From assembly GCF_035917675.1 (NCBI RefSeq), contig NZ_CP109104.1, positions 5,332,001-5,396,000 of the forward strand: a stretch of 64,000 bases of DNA, read 5' to 3'. The notes under the pieces were generated by a model, which saw nothing but the letters and a program-made list of their open reading frames with translations, did no database searches and had not been told where the DNA came from. Below, one piece after another: positions 1 to 7,426 of the stretch. The translations under genes were made by a program, and so were the position numbers. Position 1 is the stretch's first letter; each line of letters opens with the position of its first letter. The DNA is from Streptomyces sp. NBC_01775. GTDB taxonomy: Bacteria; Actinomycetota; Actinomycetes; Streptomycetales; Streptomycetaceae.

Positions 1-725
1 TGGACGACCTCCTCCTCGGTCAGCCCGGCGGGGTGGTCCATGAACCAGGAGGTCAGGTCCTCGCCGCGCGCGTGCTTCTTGGCGCCGGTCAGCTCCATGA
101 TGTAGCGGGTGTACGCGGTGTCGGCCGCCGCCGCCTCCTCCGGCGTCTCGGCGTCGAACATCCCGGCGATGCCGTCGATCAGCAGCTCGCCCATGGAGTC
201 CGGCAGCCCGAAGACCCGGTTGAAGACCAGGAGCGGCAGCAACTTGGCGTACTGGCCCATCAGATCGGCCTCGCCCGCCAGGCCGAAGTTCGCAATCAGG
301 TTGTCCGAGACCTCCTGGACGGTACGGCGCAACTCGTGAGGTTCCATCCGGGCGAAGCTGTCGGAGATCACCTTGCGGTAGCGGGTGTGCGCCTCGCCGT
401 CGGTGAACAGCGCGTTGGGCCGGGCCCGCAGCATCGGCATCACCGCGGAGTCCTGCGGCAGCGCGTCCTGCCAGCCGGTGGGGTCCTTGGCCCAGGTGAC
501 GGGGTCGTGCAGCAGGTCCAGCGCCGCGCGGTAGTCGATCACCAGCATGGCGCCCAGGCCCGGCGAGAGCTCCACCGGCGCCACATCGCCGTACTCCCGC
601 AGCCGTTCGTAGACCGCGTACGGGTCGGCGGCGAACTCCTCGCCGTAGAGCGGTACCACGTCGTGGCCGGGGCGCGCCAGCGGGGGCGGCATGGGGCCCG
701 GTCCGGGGGCGGCGGGGAAGGTCAC
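1..725 (-). CDS. cvnE: cytochrome P450, conservon CvnE type (3' part outside window)
   Basis: Partial P450; about 240 N-terminal codons are present and the I-helix, ExxR and haem-cysteine regions lie beyond the window edge. The visible part has P450 landmarks: an N-terminal block reading DPYAVYERLREYGDV, and a C-helix-like segment DGEAHTRYRKVISDSF with the conserved H-x-x-x-R. The GTG start at 725 overlaps the TGA of the upstream GTPase gene (GTGA), the fourth overlapping junction of the operon, so translation is probably coupled. A P450 at the end of a cvnA-D operon is established for some Streptomyces conservons. Substrate unknown; assignment as CvnE rests on context. Confidence 0.85.
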   Translation of the reverse strand, partial: MTFPAAPGPGPMPPPLARPGHDVVPLYGEEFAADPYAVYERLREYGDVAPVELSPGLGAMLVIDYRAALDLLHDPVTWAKDPTGWQDALPQDSAVMPMLRARPNALFTDGEAHTRYRKVISDSFARMEPHELRRTVQEVSDNLIANFGLAGEADLMGQYAKLLPLLVFNRVFGLPDSMGELLIDGIAGMFDAETPEEAAAADTAYTRYIMELTGAKKHARGEDLTSWFMDHPAGLTEEEVV

Positions 726-1375
726 GCGGGCTCCTGGGGCTGGCTGGGCGACTGCTGGGACTGCTGGTCGAACACATCGAGCACATGGCCGACGAGCGCG
801 ATGAGCGCGTCGGCCGACTGGTCGCGGCTACGCGCGTCGCACACGACGAGCGGTGTGTCCGGGTGCAGGTCGAGGTGGTCGCGCAGGGTGTCGGGGTGGT
901 GCGCCGGTGAGTCCGGGAAGGAGTTGACGGCCACCGCGTAGCGCAGCCCCGCCTCCTCGATCATGTCCATCACCTCGAAGGAGTCCGCGAGGCGGCGGGT
1001 GTCGGCCAGCACCAGGGCACCCAGCGCGCCGCGCGCGATGTCCTGCCACAGCGGGCGGAAGCGACGCTGGCCCGGGGTGCCGAACATGTAGAGCACCAGG
1101 TCACCGGGGAGCGTCAGCCGTCCGAAGTCGATGGCGACCGTGGTGGTGGTCTTGTCCCGGACCCCGGCCAGGTCGTCGACCATCGCGCCGGTACGGGTCA
1201 TCACCTCCTCGGTGTGCAGCGGCTCGGTCTCCGACAGCGATCGGATGAACGTGGTCTTGCCCACCCCGAACGGCCCCGCGACCAGGAGCTTCACCAGTGT
1301 CTGGGGGTTGTCGCCCAGATATATGGAGCCGGCTCCTGCGTCCGGACTAGGAGGACTTGAGAGTGCGGAGTCCAT
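722..1375 (-). CDS. cvnD: conservon GTP-binding protein CvnD
   Basis: Small Ras/Rab-like GTPase of 217 aa, the output G protein of a conservon, thought to form a membrane-associated complex with CvnA-C. The P-loop GPFGVGKT is at residues 34-41. A G3-like FGTPGQRRF and the VNSFPDS segment (N-S replacing NKxD, as is common in this prokaryotic family) follow. The ATG at 1375 was chosen because it follows the cvnC reading frame closely (overlap of 29 bp with the end of cvnC) and fits the usual length. A longer upstream start would intrude deep into cvnC. Confidence 0.9.
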   Translation of the reverse strand: MDSALSSPPSPDAGAGSIYLGDNPQTLVKLLVAGPFGVGKTTFIRSLSETEPLHTEEVMTRTGAMVDDLAGVRDKTTTTVAIDFGRLTLPGDLVLYMFGTPGQRRFRPLWQDIARGALGALVLADTRRLADSFEVMDMIEEAGLRYAVAVNSFPDSPAHHPDTLRDHLDLHPDTPLVVCDARSRDQSADALIALVGHVLDVFDQQSQQSPSQPQEPA

Positions 1376-1712
1376 CGAGAACTTTCTCCAGAATCTGCCG
1401 CTCCGGCAGTTCGGCGTCGGGAATCGGGGCGCGGGCCCGCAGTCGGCCCGCGTCCACCAGGTCGGCCACCAGGACCTTGACCACACTGACCGGGAGCCGC
1501 AGCCGCGCGGCGGTCTCGGCGAGCGTCAGCGAACCGGGGCGCAGCAGCTCCAGCATCCGCTTCTCCTCCGGGCGAAGCCCGGGCTGAGCGGGATCTGCCG
1601 CGCCGTACAGCACGGTGAGCCGGTCGAGGGTGTTACGGCTGGGCAGGGCACGCCCGGTCGTCGCCAGATAAGCGGGCACCAGGCGCCTGCTGTCGCGGGG
1701 CGGCGGGGTCAT
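1347..1712 (-). CDS. cvnC: conservon DUF742 protein CvnC
   Basis: A 121-aa DUF742 protein with a winged-helix-like core: the stretch LTLAETAARLRLPVSVVKVL resembles a helix-turn-helix, followed by LVDAGRL. The start ATG at 1712 shares ATGA with the stop of cvnB. DUF742 is the diagnostic third member of the conservon (histidine-kinase-like ATPase, roadblock, DUF742, GTPase). Its molecular role is not well defined in the family; a scaffold or adaptor role between CvnA/B and the GTPase is inference. Confidence 0.9.
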   Translation of the reverse strand: MTPPPRDSRRLVPAYLATTGRALPSRNTLDRLTVLYGAADPAQPGLRPEEKRMLELLRPGSLTLAETAARLRLPVSVVKVLVADLVDAGRLRARAPIPDAELPERQILEKVLDGLRTLKSS

Positions 1713-2134
1713 GTGGAGGCGTTGTCCCTCGGCGGGCTGCTCATGACCTTTGCCCCCAGCGAGGCGACCTGGACCTGCATGTGGTGGGTGACGACGCCCA
1801 TGTTCACCTCGGGCGCGGCGAAGACGGCCAGCGTGGTGTTCTGCCCGGCCGGGATCGCCAGGACCCAGCCGTTGTCGGACTCGATCACGGTCTGCCGCAG
1901 CCGCACCTCGTAGGTGCCGGCGAACGCCGCCGTGGTGGTCCGGGCCGCGCCCTGGAGCGCGGAGAGCATCGCGGCGACGCCCTCGGCCGACTCCCGCTTC
2001 AGTTCGGGCGAGCGGCCCTCGATCAGGCCGTCTCCGGAGATGACGGCCGCGTGGATGACGTGTGGCAGATCCATGAGCGGGGCCAGCACCCAGGATGTGT
2101 CCTCCCGGACGGACCGGCGTGCGGGGATTGTCAT
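1709..2134 (-). CDS. cvnB: roadblock/LC7 domain protein CvnB
   Basis: Roadblock/LC7-fold protein of 141 aa. The family fold is visible from about residue 14: WVLAPLMDLPHVIHAAVISG, then the GLIEGRSPEL segment, and a second half with NGWVLAIPAGQNTTLAVFA. Roadblock proteins are regulators of small GTPases, which fits CvnD two genes downstream. Start ATG at 2134 overlaps the cvnA stop (ATGA), and its own stop overlaps the cvnC start. Confidence 0.92.
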   Translation of the reverse strand: MTIPARRSVREDTSWVLAPLMDLPHVIHAAVISGDGLIEGRSPELKRESAEGVAAMLSALQGAARTTTAAFAGTYEVRLRQTVIESDNGWVLAIPAGQNTTLAVFAAPEVNMGVVTHHMQVQVASLGAKVMSSPPRDNAST

Positions 2135-3666
2135 GCGAGCGGATTCCCTTCAGCGGAATGGGGATCGGCGAGGTGGTGGTCGTCGGCCGCGCCACCGTGC
2201 GCGGGGTCCTCGGCTGAGCCGCCGTCGGCGGCGGCGCGGCCGGAGCTCGTACCGCGCTGGAAGGCGGCCCAGCGCTCGGCGCTCTGTTCCGGTGATGCCT
2301 CGGGGGCCGCCGCTTCCGGCTCCGTGGTGGCGGCCGGGGCGGCCTGCGCGCCGGGTGCGGGGGCGATGCCCGCCCCGGCCTCCGGGTCGGGCCTGCGCCT
2401 GCGGCGGCGCGGCAGTTCGCTTTCGGCGTCCTCGGTCATGGCACTCCCGGTGGCGGGCGCGGTGTCCCCGCTCGCGCCTCCGACCCAGTCCGTGGCCGGT
2501 TCGAGGGGCGCCGACGACGGGGCAGGCGCGTGCTGGGTGGAGGTGCGGCCCGGCAGCGGGGGAGTGGTGGGCGGGAGCGGCGCCATCGCTGACATGGGCT
2601 GCTCCACCTCGTCCAGCAGCGTGAGCAGCGGCTCGCCCGGGATGTGCACGATGGCGCGCACACCGCCGTAGGGGGAGGCTTCCACGTGGGTGGTGAAGCC
2701 GTATTGCCGCACGAGCTGCCCCACCGCCGCGAGACCCGTCCTGGGCGGGTCGCCCAGCTCGGTGAGCAGCACCGTGTCCGGCCCGGCCATCATGTGCCGG
2801 GCGTTGGCCAGCTCGTCGGTGTGCATGCCGACGCCCGCGTCGTCGATGATCACCGAGGCGCCGCGGTTGCCCTGCTGGAGGGTGACGGGCACCGGCAGGT
2901 CGGGGTGGGAGAAGTGCAGCGCGTTGCCGATCAGCTCGGTGAGCACCACCGCGACGGGCTCGACCGCGCGCGCCACCACACCCACCGGGTCGCGCAGCTG
3001 GTTGGCGATCTGGACCCGCTCGTAGCCGCTGAGCCGGGACATCGCGCCGACGACGATGTCGCTCAGGTGGGAGTTCTGGCGGGTGAGGCCCGGCCAGGCG
3101 CCGCAGACCACGGCGGTGGACTGGATACGGCGCAGCGCCTGCTCGTTGAGGAAGTCGGCGGCCAGCAGGTCCTCGGCGATCCCGGGGTCGTCGTAGCGCT
3201 CCTGCATCAGCTGGAGCCGGGTCTGGAGCTGGTAGAGCAGCGCCTGGATGGTGGTCGTGGCGCCGCGCATGGCCGCCTGGGCGGCGCCGTCGACGCGCAG
3301 CCGCTCCTTGGCGACCGCGTCGCCGACCTGGTCCAGCACCGCTGTGAGGGCGCGGTCCAGCTCGCTGCCCGCGACGGCGGGGTCCAGGGGGCCGCGTACG
3401 GGGACGTTCGGGTGGGCCAGGGCCGCCGTCAGGTCCGGAAGGCGGGCACCGGCCAGGTGCCGCACCTCCGCCTCGGTGCCCTGGACCCGCGCCGTGAGGG
3501 CCGCTTGGTGCCCCGCGGCGGTCTGGAGGTCTCGTTCGAGGGTCGAGGAGCGCTTGCGCAACCGTTTCGTCTCCCCGCGCGAACGCGCCAGCAGGAAGGC
3601 GAGCGCCACGGCCGCCGCCGTCCCCACGGACAGGATGACGGTCAGCGCCACCGGTATCTCGGTCAT
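2131..3666 (-). CDS. cvnA: sensor-kinase-like ATPase CvnA
   Basis: First gene of the conservon, 511 aa from ATG 3666, which has an AAGGA ribosome site about 9 bp upstream. An in-frame start further upstream would add 32 residues without an RBS. One N-terminal membrane segment (about residues 6-27: ALTVILSVGTAAAVALAFLL) precedes a coiled-coil-like region and a HATPase_c domain with an N-box LTELIGNALHFSHP and a G1 box DDAGVGM. The C-terminal ~150 residues are Pro/Ala-rich and disordered. No clear phosphoacceptor-His dimerisation box is visible, as usual for CvnA proteins, so classical kinase output is doubtful. Confidence 0.9.
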   Translation of the reverse strand: MTEIPVALTVILSVGTAAAVALAFLLARSRGETKRLRKRSSTLERDLQTAAGHQAALTARVQGTEAEVRHLAGARLPDLTAALAHPNVPVRGPLDPAVAGSELDRALTAVLDQVGDAVAKERLRVDGAAQAAMRGATTTIQALLYQLQTRLQLMQERYDDPGIAEDLLAADFLNEQALRRIQSTAVVCGAWPGLTRQNSHLSDIVVGAMSRLSGYERVQIANQLRDPVGVVARAVEPVAVVLTELIGNALHFSHPDLPVPVTLQQGNRGASVIIDDAGVGMHTDELANARHMMAGPDTVLLTELGDPPRTGLAAVGQLVRQYGFTTHVEASPYGGVRAIVHIPGEPLLTLLDEVEQPMSAMAPLPPTTPPLPGRTSTQHAPAPSSAPLEPATDWVGGASGDTAPATGSAMTEDAESELPRRRRRRPDPEAGAGIAPAPGAQAAPAATTEPEAAAPEASPEQSAERWAAFQRGTSSGRAAADGGSAEDPAHGGAADDHHLADPHSAEGNPLA

Positions 3667-3930
3667 CGGCGTCCTTGAGCGATTGGGTTGTCGTGCGGGC
3701 CGAACCCGCCGGGCCACGGCCGGGTGGCGGCCTGCGGAGCCGGCGGACCGGTTCCTGGGCACAGCGGTTCGGACATGCTCTCTCAGTCCCTCCCGTCACG
3801 CAGCCATATGCGGAAGATGGCTTGTTGATTGTGTTCAGCAAATCATCCGCGCGCGCCCGCGCTGTGGCCGGTGTGTCCCCGGAGCTTCCCACCCCTTGCC
3901 TGATGGACCGTCAGATACGAGCATGGGCCC
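3667..3930. promoter_or_regulatory. divergent promoter region between cvnA and the LLM gene, with CTGAC-type operator
   Basis: About 260 bp between two divergent start codons. The clearest site is the imperfect palindrome at 3900-3914 (CTGATGGACCGTCAG), followed by ATACGAG, ending 16 bp before the GTG at 3931. The same 15-bp pattern and ATAC/AAAC tail recur at 6101 and 30535. No other strong signal was found; promoter elements could not be placed with confidence. Confidence 0.6.
3900..3914. promoter_or_regulatory. operator copy 1 of a shared CTGAC/GTCAG regulon
   Basis: CTGATGGACCGTCAG: half-sites CTGA and TCAG around a 7-nt centre, with the right half identical to copy 2 (CGTCAG). It lies 16 bp upstream of the GTG start of the luciferase-like oxidoreductase gene, a position that would block transcription if bound. 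The shape fits a TetR-family operator (inference). Confidence 0.55.
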
Positions 3931-4881
3931 GTGCTGAACTTCCCCGCCGGGCGGCTCGCCTACGGCATCCAGCTGCCGGTCCAGTCACAGAGCACCCTCT
4001 ACGCCGAGCCCTGGGAGGCCACGGCCGGACCCGCCGAGCTGCTGGCCGTGGCGCGCGCGGCGGACCGGGGCGGCTTCGGCTATGTCGCCTGCTGTGAACA
4101 TGTCGCGATCCCCCGGCGGTTGGCCGGTGCGATGAGCACCGTGTGGTACGACCCGGTGGCCACCCTCGCCTTCCTGGCCGCCGCCACCGAACGGGTGGCC
4201 CTGCTCAGCCACGTCGCCGTCGTGGGCCTGCGCCACCCGCTGGCCGGGGCCAAGCAGTACGCCACCCTCGACCGGCTCTCCGGCGGGCGGCTGATCCTCG
4301 GCGTGGGCGCGGGACACGTACGCGAGGAATTCGACGTGCTGGGCGCGGATTTCGAGGGGCGCGGCCGGGTTCTCGACGAGACCATGGAGGCGCTCAAGGC
4401 GGCCTTGGGCGAGGAGGAGTTCCCCGAGTTCGCGGGCGAGCGCTTCGCCTTCTCCGGACTGGGCCAGCAGCCCCGGCCCGTGCAGACGCCCCGGCCCCCG
4501 CTGTGGGTCGGCGGCTCCTCGCCGGCGGCGGTGCGGCGGGCCGCGCTGCGCGGCGACGGCTGGCTCCCGCAGGGCGACCCGCGCGAGGCGCTGCCGGACC
4601 GGATCGAGCGGATACGGCGGCTGCGGGCCGAAGCGGGGCTCGGCGCGGCGCCGTTCACCTTCGGAGCCATTGTCGAACCGCTCTACGTCGGCACCCCGGA
4701 GTGGGAGGTGGGCCGCCGCACGCTCAGCGGTTCCGCCCCGGCGCTGGCCGAGTCGCTGCGGGCCTACCGCGCGATGGGCGTCAGCCAGATCCAGGTCCGC
4801 TTCCGCTCCCGCGCGGTGTCCGAACTGACCGACCAGATGGACGCCTTCGCCTCCGAGGTCGCACCTCTGCTGCGGGACTGA
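3931..4881 (+). CDS. LLM-class (F420-dependent) oxidoreductase
   Basis: Luciferase-like TIM-barrel oxidoreductase of 316 aa. Family marks include YGIQLPVQSQ at the N-terminus, VALLSHVAVVGLRHPL, the segment LDRLSGGRLILGVGAGHVREEF typical of F420-dependent LLM enzymes (TIGR03619-like), and PPLWVGGSSPAAVRRAA. Actinobacterial members usually use F420; FMN use cannot be excluded. GTG at 3931 is the first in-frame start; the ATG at 3922 is in another frame and stops at once. No good RBS is seen. It is followed 128 bp downstream by an SDR gene on the same strand. An operator-like palindrome lies just upstream. Substrate unknown. Confidence 0.85.
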   Translation: MLNFPAGRLAYGIQLPVQSQSTLYAEPWEATAGPAELLAVARAADRGGFGYVACCEHVAIPRRLAGAMSTVWYDPVATLAFLAAATERVALLSHVAVVGLRHPLAGAKQYATLDRLSGGRLILGVGAGHVREEFDVLGADFEGRGRVLDETMEALKAALGEEEFPEFAGERFAFSGLGQQPRPVQTPRPPLWVGGSSPAAVRRAALRGDGWLPQGDPREALPDRIERIRRLRAEAGLGAAPFTFGAIVEPLYVGTPEWEVGRRTLSGSAPALAESLRAYRAMGVSQIQVRFRSRAVSELTDQMDAFASEVAPLLRD

Positions 4882-5009
4882 CCCGTGCGCGGTCGCACAG
4901 CCGGCCGCCCGGAGCCGCAAGCCCCCACCGGACAACAGCCCCGGAGCCGACCGCTCGGCGCCGACCGCTCGGAGCCGCACAGTCAACCGATCAGAAGGGA
5001 CGGCCGGTC

Positions 5010-5801
5010 ATGGGGAAGCTGGATGGCAGGGTGGCGCTGGTGAGCGGTGCCGCGCGGGGCCAGGGTGAGCAGGAGGCCCGGCTGTTCGCCGCCGAGGGCG
5101 CCAAGGTCGTCCTGGGCGACGTCCTGGACGAGCGGGGCGAGCGGGTCGCCGCCGAACTGGGCGCCGAGTCCGCCGCCTACGTGCACCTGGACGTACGCAG
5201 CGAGGAGAGCTGGCAGGCGGCTGCCGAGGCGGCCGAGCGCCGGTTCGGACCCGTGGACGCGCTGGTCAACAACGCGGGCATCCTGCGCTTCCACGAGCTG
5301 GCCGCGACCCCCGTCGAGGAGTTCCGCGAGGTGATCGAGGTCAACCAGACCGGCTGCTTCCTCGGCATGAAGACCCTCGTGCCGTACATCGAGCGGGCCG
5401 GCGGCGGCACCATCGTCAACACCGCCTCGTACGCGGCCATGGCGGGCATGGCCTTCCTCACCGCCTACGCCGCGAGCAAGGCCGCCATCGTGGGCATGAC
5501 CCGCGTCGCGTCCATGGAGCTGGCGGGCAAAGGTGTGCGGGTGAACGCCATGTGTCCCGGCGCGATCGACACCCCGATGACGAACCCGGCGAAGGCCGCC
5601 GAGAGCGGGCTGCGGGTGGAAGGAGGCGGTGCCGGGGAACTGGACGCCTTCTACGCCAAGCTCATCCCGCAGGGCCGGGTGGGGCGGCCGGAGGAAGTCG
5701 CCCGGCTGGCACTCTTTCTGAGCTGCGAGGACTCCTCGTACGTCACGGGGCAGCCGTTCGTCATCGACGGCGGGTGGCTGGCCGGGGTCTCCGTCCTTTG
5801 A
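5010..5801 (+). CDS. SDR oxidoreductase, 3alpha/20beta-hydroxysteroid dehydrogenase-like
   Basis: Classical SDR of 263 aa. Cofactor loop SGAARGQG at residues 12-19, Asp of GDVLDE after strand 2 (suggesting NAD preference), NNAGIL, catalytic Ser in NTASYAA, YAASK with Tyr153/Lys157, and PGAIDTPM. The GAARGQG loop resembles bacterial 20beta-hydroxysteroid dehydrogenases of Streptomyces, but many SDRs of unknown substrate share it. ATG 5010 has AAGGGA 9 bp upstream. Probably co-transcribed with the LLM gene before it; a hairpin follows the stop. Confidence 0.85.
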   Translation: MGKLDGRVALVSGAARGQGEQEARLFAAEGAKVVLGDVLDERGERVAAELGAESAAYVHLDVRSEESWQAAAEAAERRFGPVDALVNNAGILRFHELAATPVEEFREVIEVNQTGCFLGMKTLVPYIERAGGGTIVNTASYAAMAGMAFLTAYAASKAAIVGMTRVASMELAGKGVRVNAMCPGAIDTPMTNPAKAAESGLRVEGGGAGELDAFYAKLIPQGRVGRPEEVARLALFLSCEDSSYVTGQPFVIDGGWLAGVSVL

Positions 5802-5824
5802 CCCCCGGGCCGCTGGTCCGGGGG
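5802..5824 (+). terminator. hairpin after the SDR gene
   Basis: CCCCCGG (5802-5808) pairs with CCGGGGG (5818-5824) directly after the TGA. No U-tract, as is common for Streptomyces intrinsic terminators. Confidence 0.5.
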
Positions 5825-6138
5825 CGGTCTCTGTTCCCGGAGCTGCCTCGGCTCCCGGCTCCGGCCCCCATCTGCCCGCACGGGCCCCCGGTGCGGCGTG
5901 TTTGCTCCTTTACTTGTGAACACGCGCGACGTGGCGCCCTGCGGCGTGCCCTCATTTTCGTCAGGAAGGTTTCGCAAGTCCTTCCGTCTCCCGCACGCGA
6001 TTTTCACGGAATCTCCCCGCCCGGCTCCACGGTGCCGTCCGGGTGGTCCGCCGGTATTGACGGCCCTACCGGGCGGTGCGAGAGTCGGATCCGTCGAGAT
6101 CTGACGGTGCGTCAGAAACGAAGAGGGAGTGAACCGCC
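5825..6138 (+). promoter_or_regulatory. promoter region of the second LLM gene, with operator copy 2
   Basis: No gene is supported in these 314 bp. The first two-thirds show no clear structure. Operator copy 2 lies at 6101-6115, and an AGAGGGAG ribosome site (about 6122-6129) precedes the GTG at 6139. The separate operator implies that the 6139 gene has its own promoter rather than relying on the 3931 transcript. Confidence 0.55.
6101..6115. promoter_or_regulatory. operator copy 2 of the CTGAC/GTCAG regulon
   Basis: CTGACGGTGCGTCAG is a palindrome with 6-bp arms (CTGACG/CGTCAG) around GTG, followed by AAACG. It is the most symmetrical of the three copies in the window and sits 23 bp upstream of the GTG of the second LLM gene. 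Confidence 0.65.
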
Positions 6139-7266
6139 GTGGAATTCGGGCTCTTTGTTCAGGGGTACGTGCCCGCAGCGCGGGCCCAGGCCGACCCCCA
6201 GGCCGAGCACAACGCACTGGTCGAGGAGACCGAATACGTCATCCAGGCGGACAAGTCGGGCTTCAAGTACGCGTGGGCCTCCGAGCACCACTTCCTGGAG
6301 GAGTACAGCCACCTGTCGGCCAGCGACGTCTTCCTCGGCTATCTCGCACACGCCACCGACCGCATCCACCTCGGTGCCGGCATCTTCAACCCGTTGCCGC
6401 AGGTCAACCACCCGGTGAAGGTCGCGGAGAAGGTCGCCATGCTCGACCACCTCAGCGGCGGGCGCTTCGAGTTCGGCACGGGCCGGGGCGCGGGCTCCCA
6501 CGAGATCCTCGGGTTCCTGCCGGGCATCACCGACATGAACCACACCAAGGAGATCTGGGAAGAGACGATCGCCGAATTCCCCAAGATGTGGCTCCAGGAC
6601 GAGTACGAGGGCTTCCAGGGCAAGCACTGGTCCCTGCCGCCGCGCAAGGTGCTGCCCAAGCCGTACGGGGGCTCGCACCCCGCCATGTGGTACGCGGCGG
6701 GCTCGCCCTCCTCGTACGCCATGGCCGCCAAGAAGGGGCTCGGCGTCCTCGGCTTCAGCGTCCAGAAGGTCTCCGACATGGAGTGGGTCCTGGAGTCCTA
6801 CAAGGGCGCGGTCAAGGACGCGCAGCCCATCGCCGACTACGTCAACGACAACGTCATGGTCACCTCCACCGCGATCTGCGCGGAGACGACGGAGAAGGCG
6901 AAGCGGATCGCGGTGGAGGGCGGGCTCAACTACCTCCAGTCCCTCCTGTTCCGCTACCACGACACCTTCCCCCGGCCCGAGGGCATCCCCGAGTGGCCGG
7001 AGCTGATCCCCGAGTACACCGAGGAGATCGTCGACCTGCTCATCGCCGAGGAGCTGATGATCTGCGGCAACCCGGAGGAGGTGCTGCGCCAGTGCAAGCG
7101 GTGGGAGCAGGCCGGCGCGGACCAGCTCTCCTTCGGGCTGCCGATCGGCATCTCCTCCGAGGACACGCTCAACACGATCAAGCTCATCGGTGAGCACGTG
7201 ATCCCGCAGATCGACACCGACCCGGTCCACCGCACGACGCGCTTCCGCCGCACGGCGCTGGGCTGA
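6139..7266 (+). CDS. LLM-class flavin/F420-dependent oxidoreductase (bacterial luciferase family)
   Basis: A 375-aa luciferase-family TIM-barrel protein: MEFGLFVQGY start, ASEHHFLEEYSHLSASD (the W-x-x-EHH motif common to bacterial-luciferase-type enzymes), LDHLSGGRFEFGTGRG, and a C-terminal region that ends with GNPEEVLRQ. This branch (EHHF) is closer to FMN/F420 monooxygenase-like LLM proteins than the 3931 gene. GTG 6139 is supported by AGAGGGAG upstream. The next gene, an amidohydrolase, starts 160 bp downstream. Own operator at 6101. Substrate unknown. Confidence 0.85.
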   Translation: MEFGLFVQGYVPAARAQADPQAEHNALVEETEYVIQADKSGFKYAWASEHHFLEEYSHLSASDVFLGYLAHATDRIHLGAGIFNPLPQVNHPVKVAEKVAMLDHLSGGRFEFGTGRGAGSHEILGFLPGITDMNHTKEIWEETIAEFPKMWLQDEYEGFQGKHWSLPPRKVLPKPYGGSHPAMWYAAGSPSSYAMAAKKGLGVLGFSVQKVSDMEWVLESYKGAVKDAQPIADYVNDNVMVTSTAICAETTEKAKRIAVEGGLNYLQSLLFRYHDTFPRPEGIPEWPELIPEYTEEIVDLLIAEELMICGNPEEVLRQCKRWEQAGADQLSFGLPIGISSEDTLNTIKLIGEHVIPQIDTDPVHRTTRFRRTALG

Positions 7267-7426
7267 CACGCCTGTGGCGGCCCCGCTCTTCTCCGGTGCC
7301 TCGGTGCTCCGCGCGGGGCTTTCGCCTTGACCCTGGTACGCCCGGCCGCCGGGCGACGCTTCGGCGCTCCGCGCCGGGGTCGGGGGCCGACGTTCTGTAC
7401 GAGCGACCTAGGAGGTACCTCTCAGC

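Noticed and set aside
2150..3892. Second long frame overlapping cvnA
   Set aside because: Out-of-frame shadow of cvnA, Arg/Pro/Gly-rich, no start signal.
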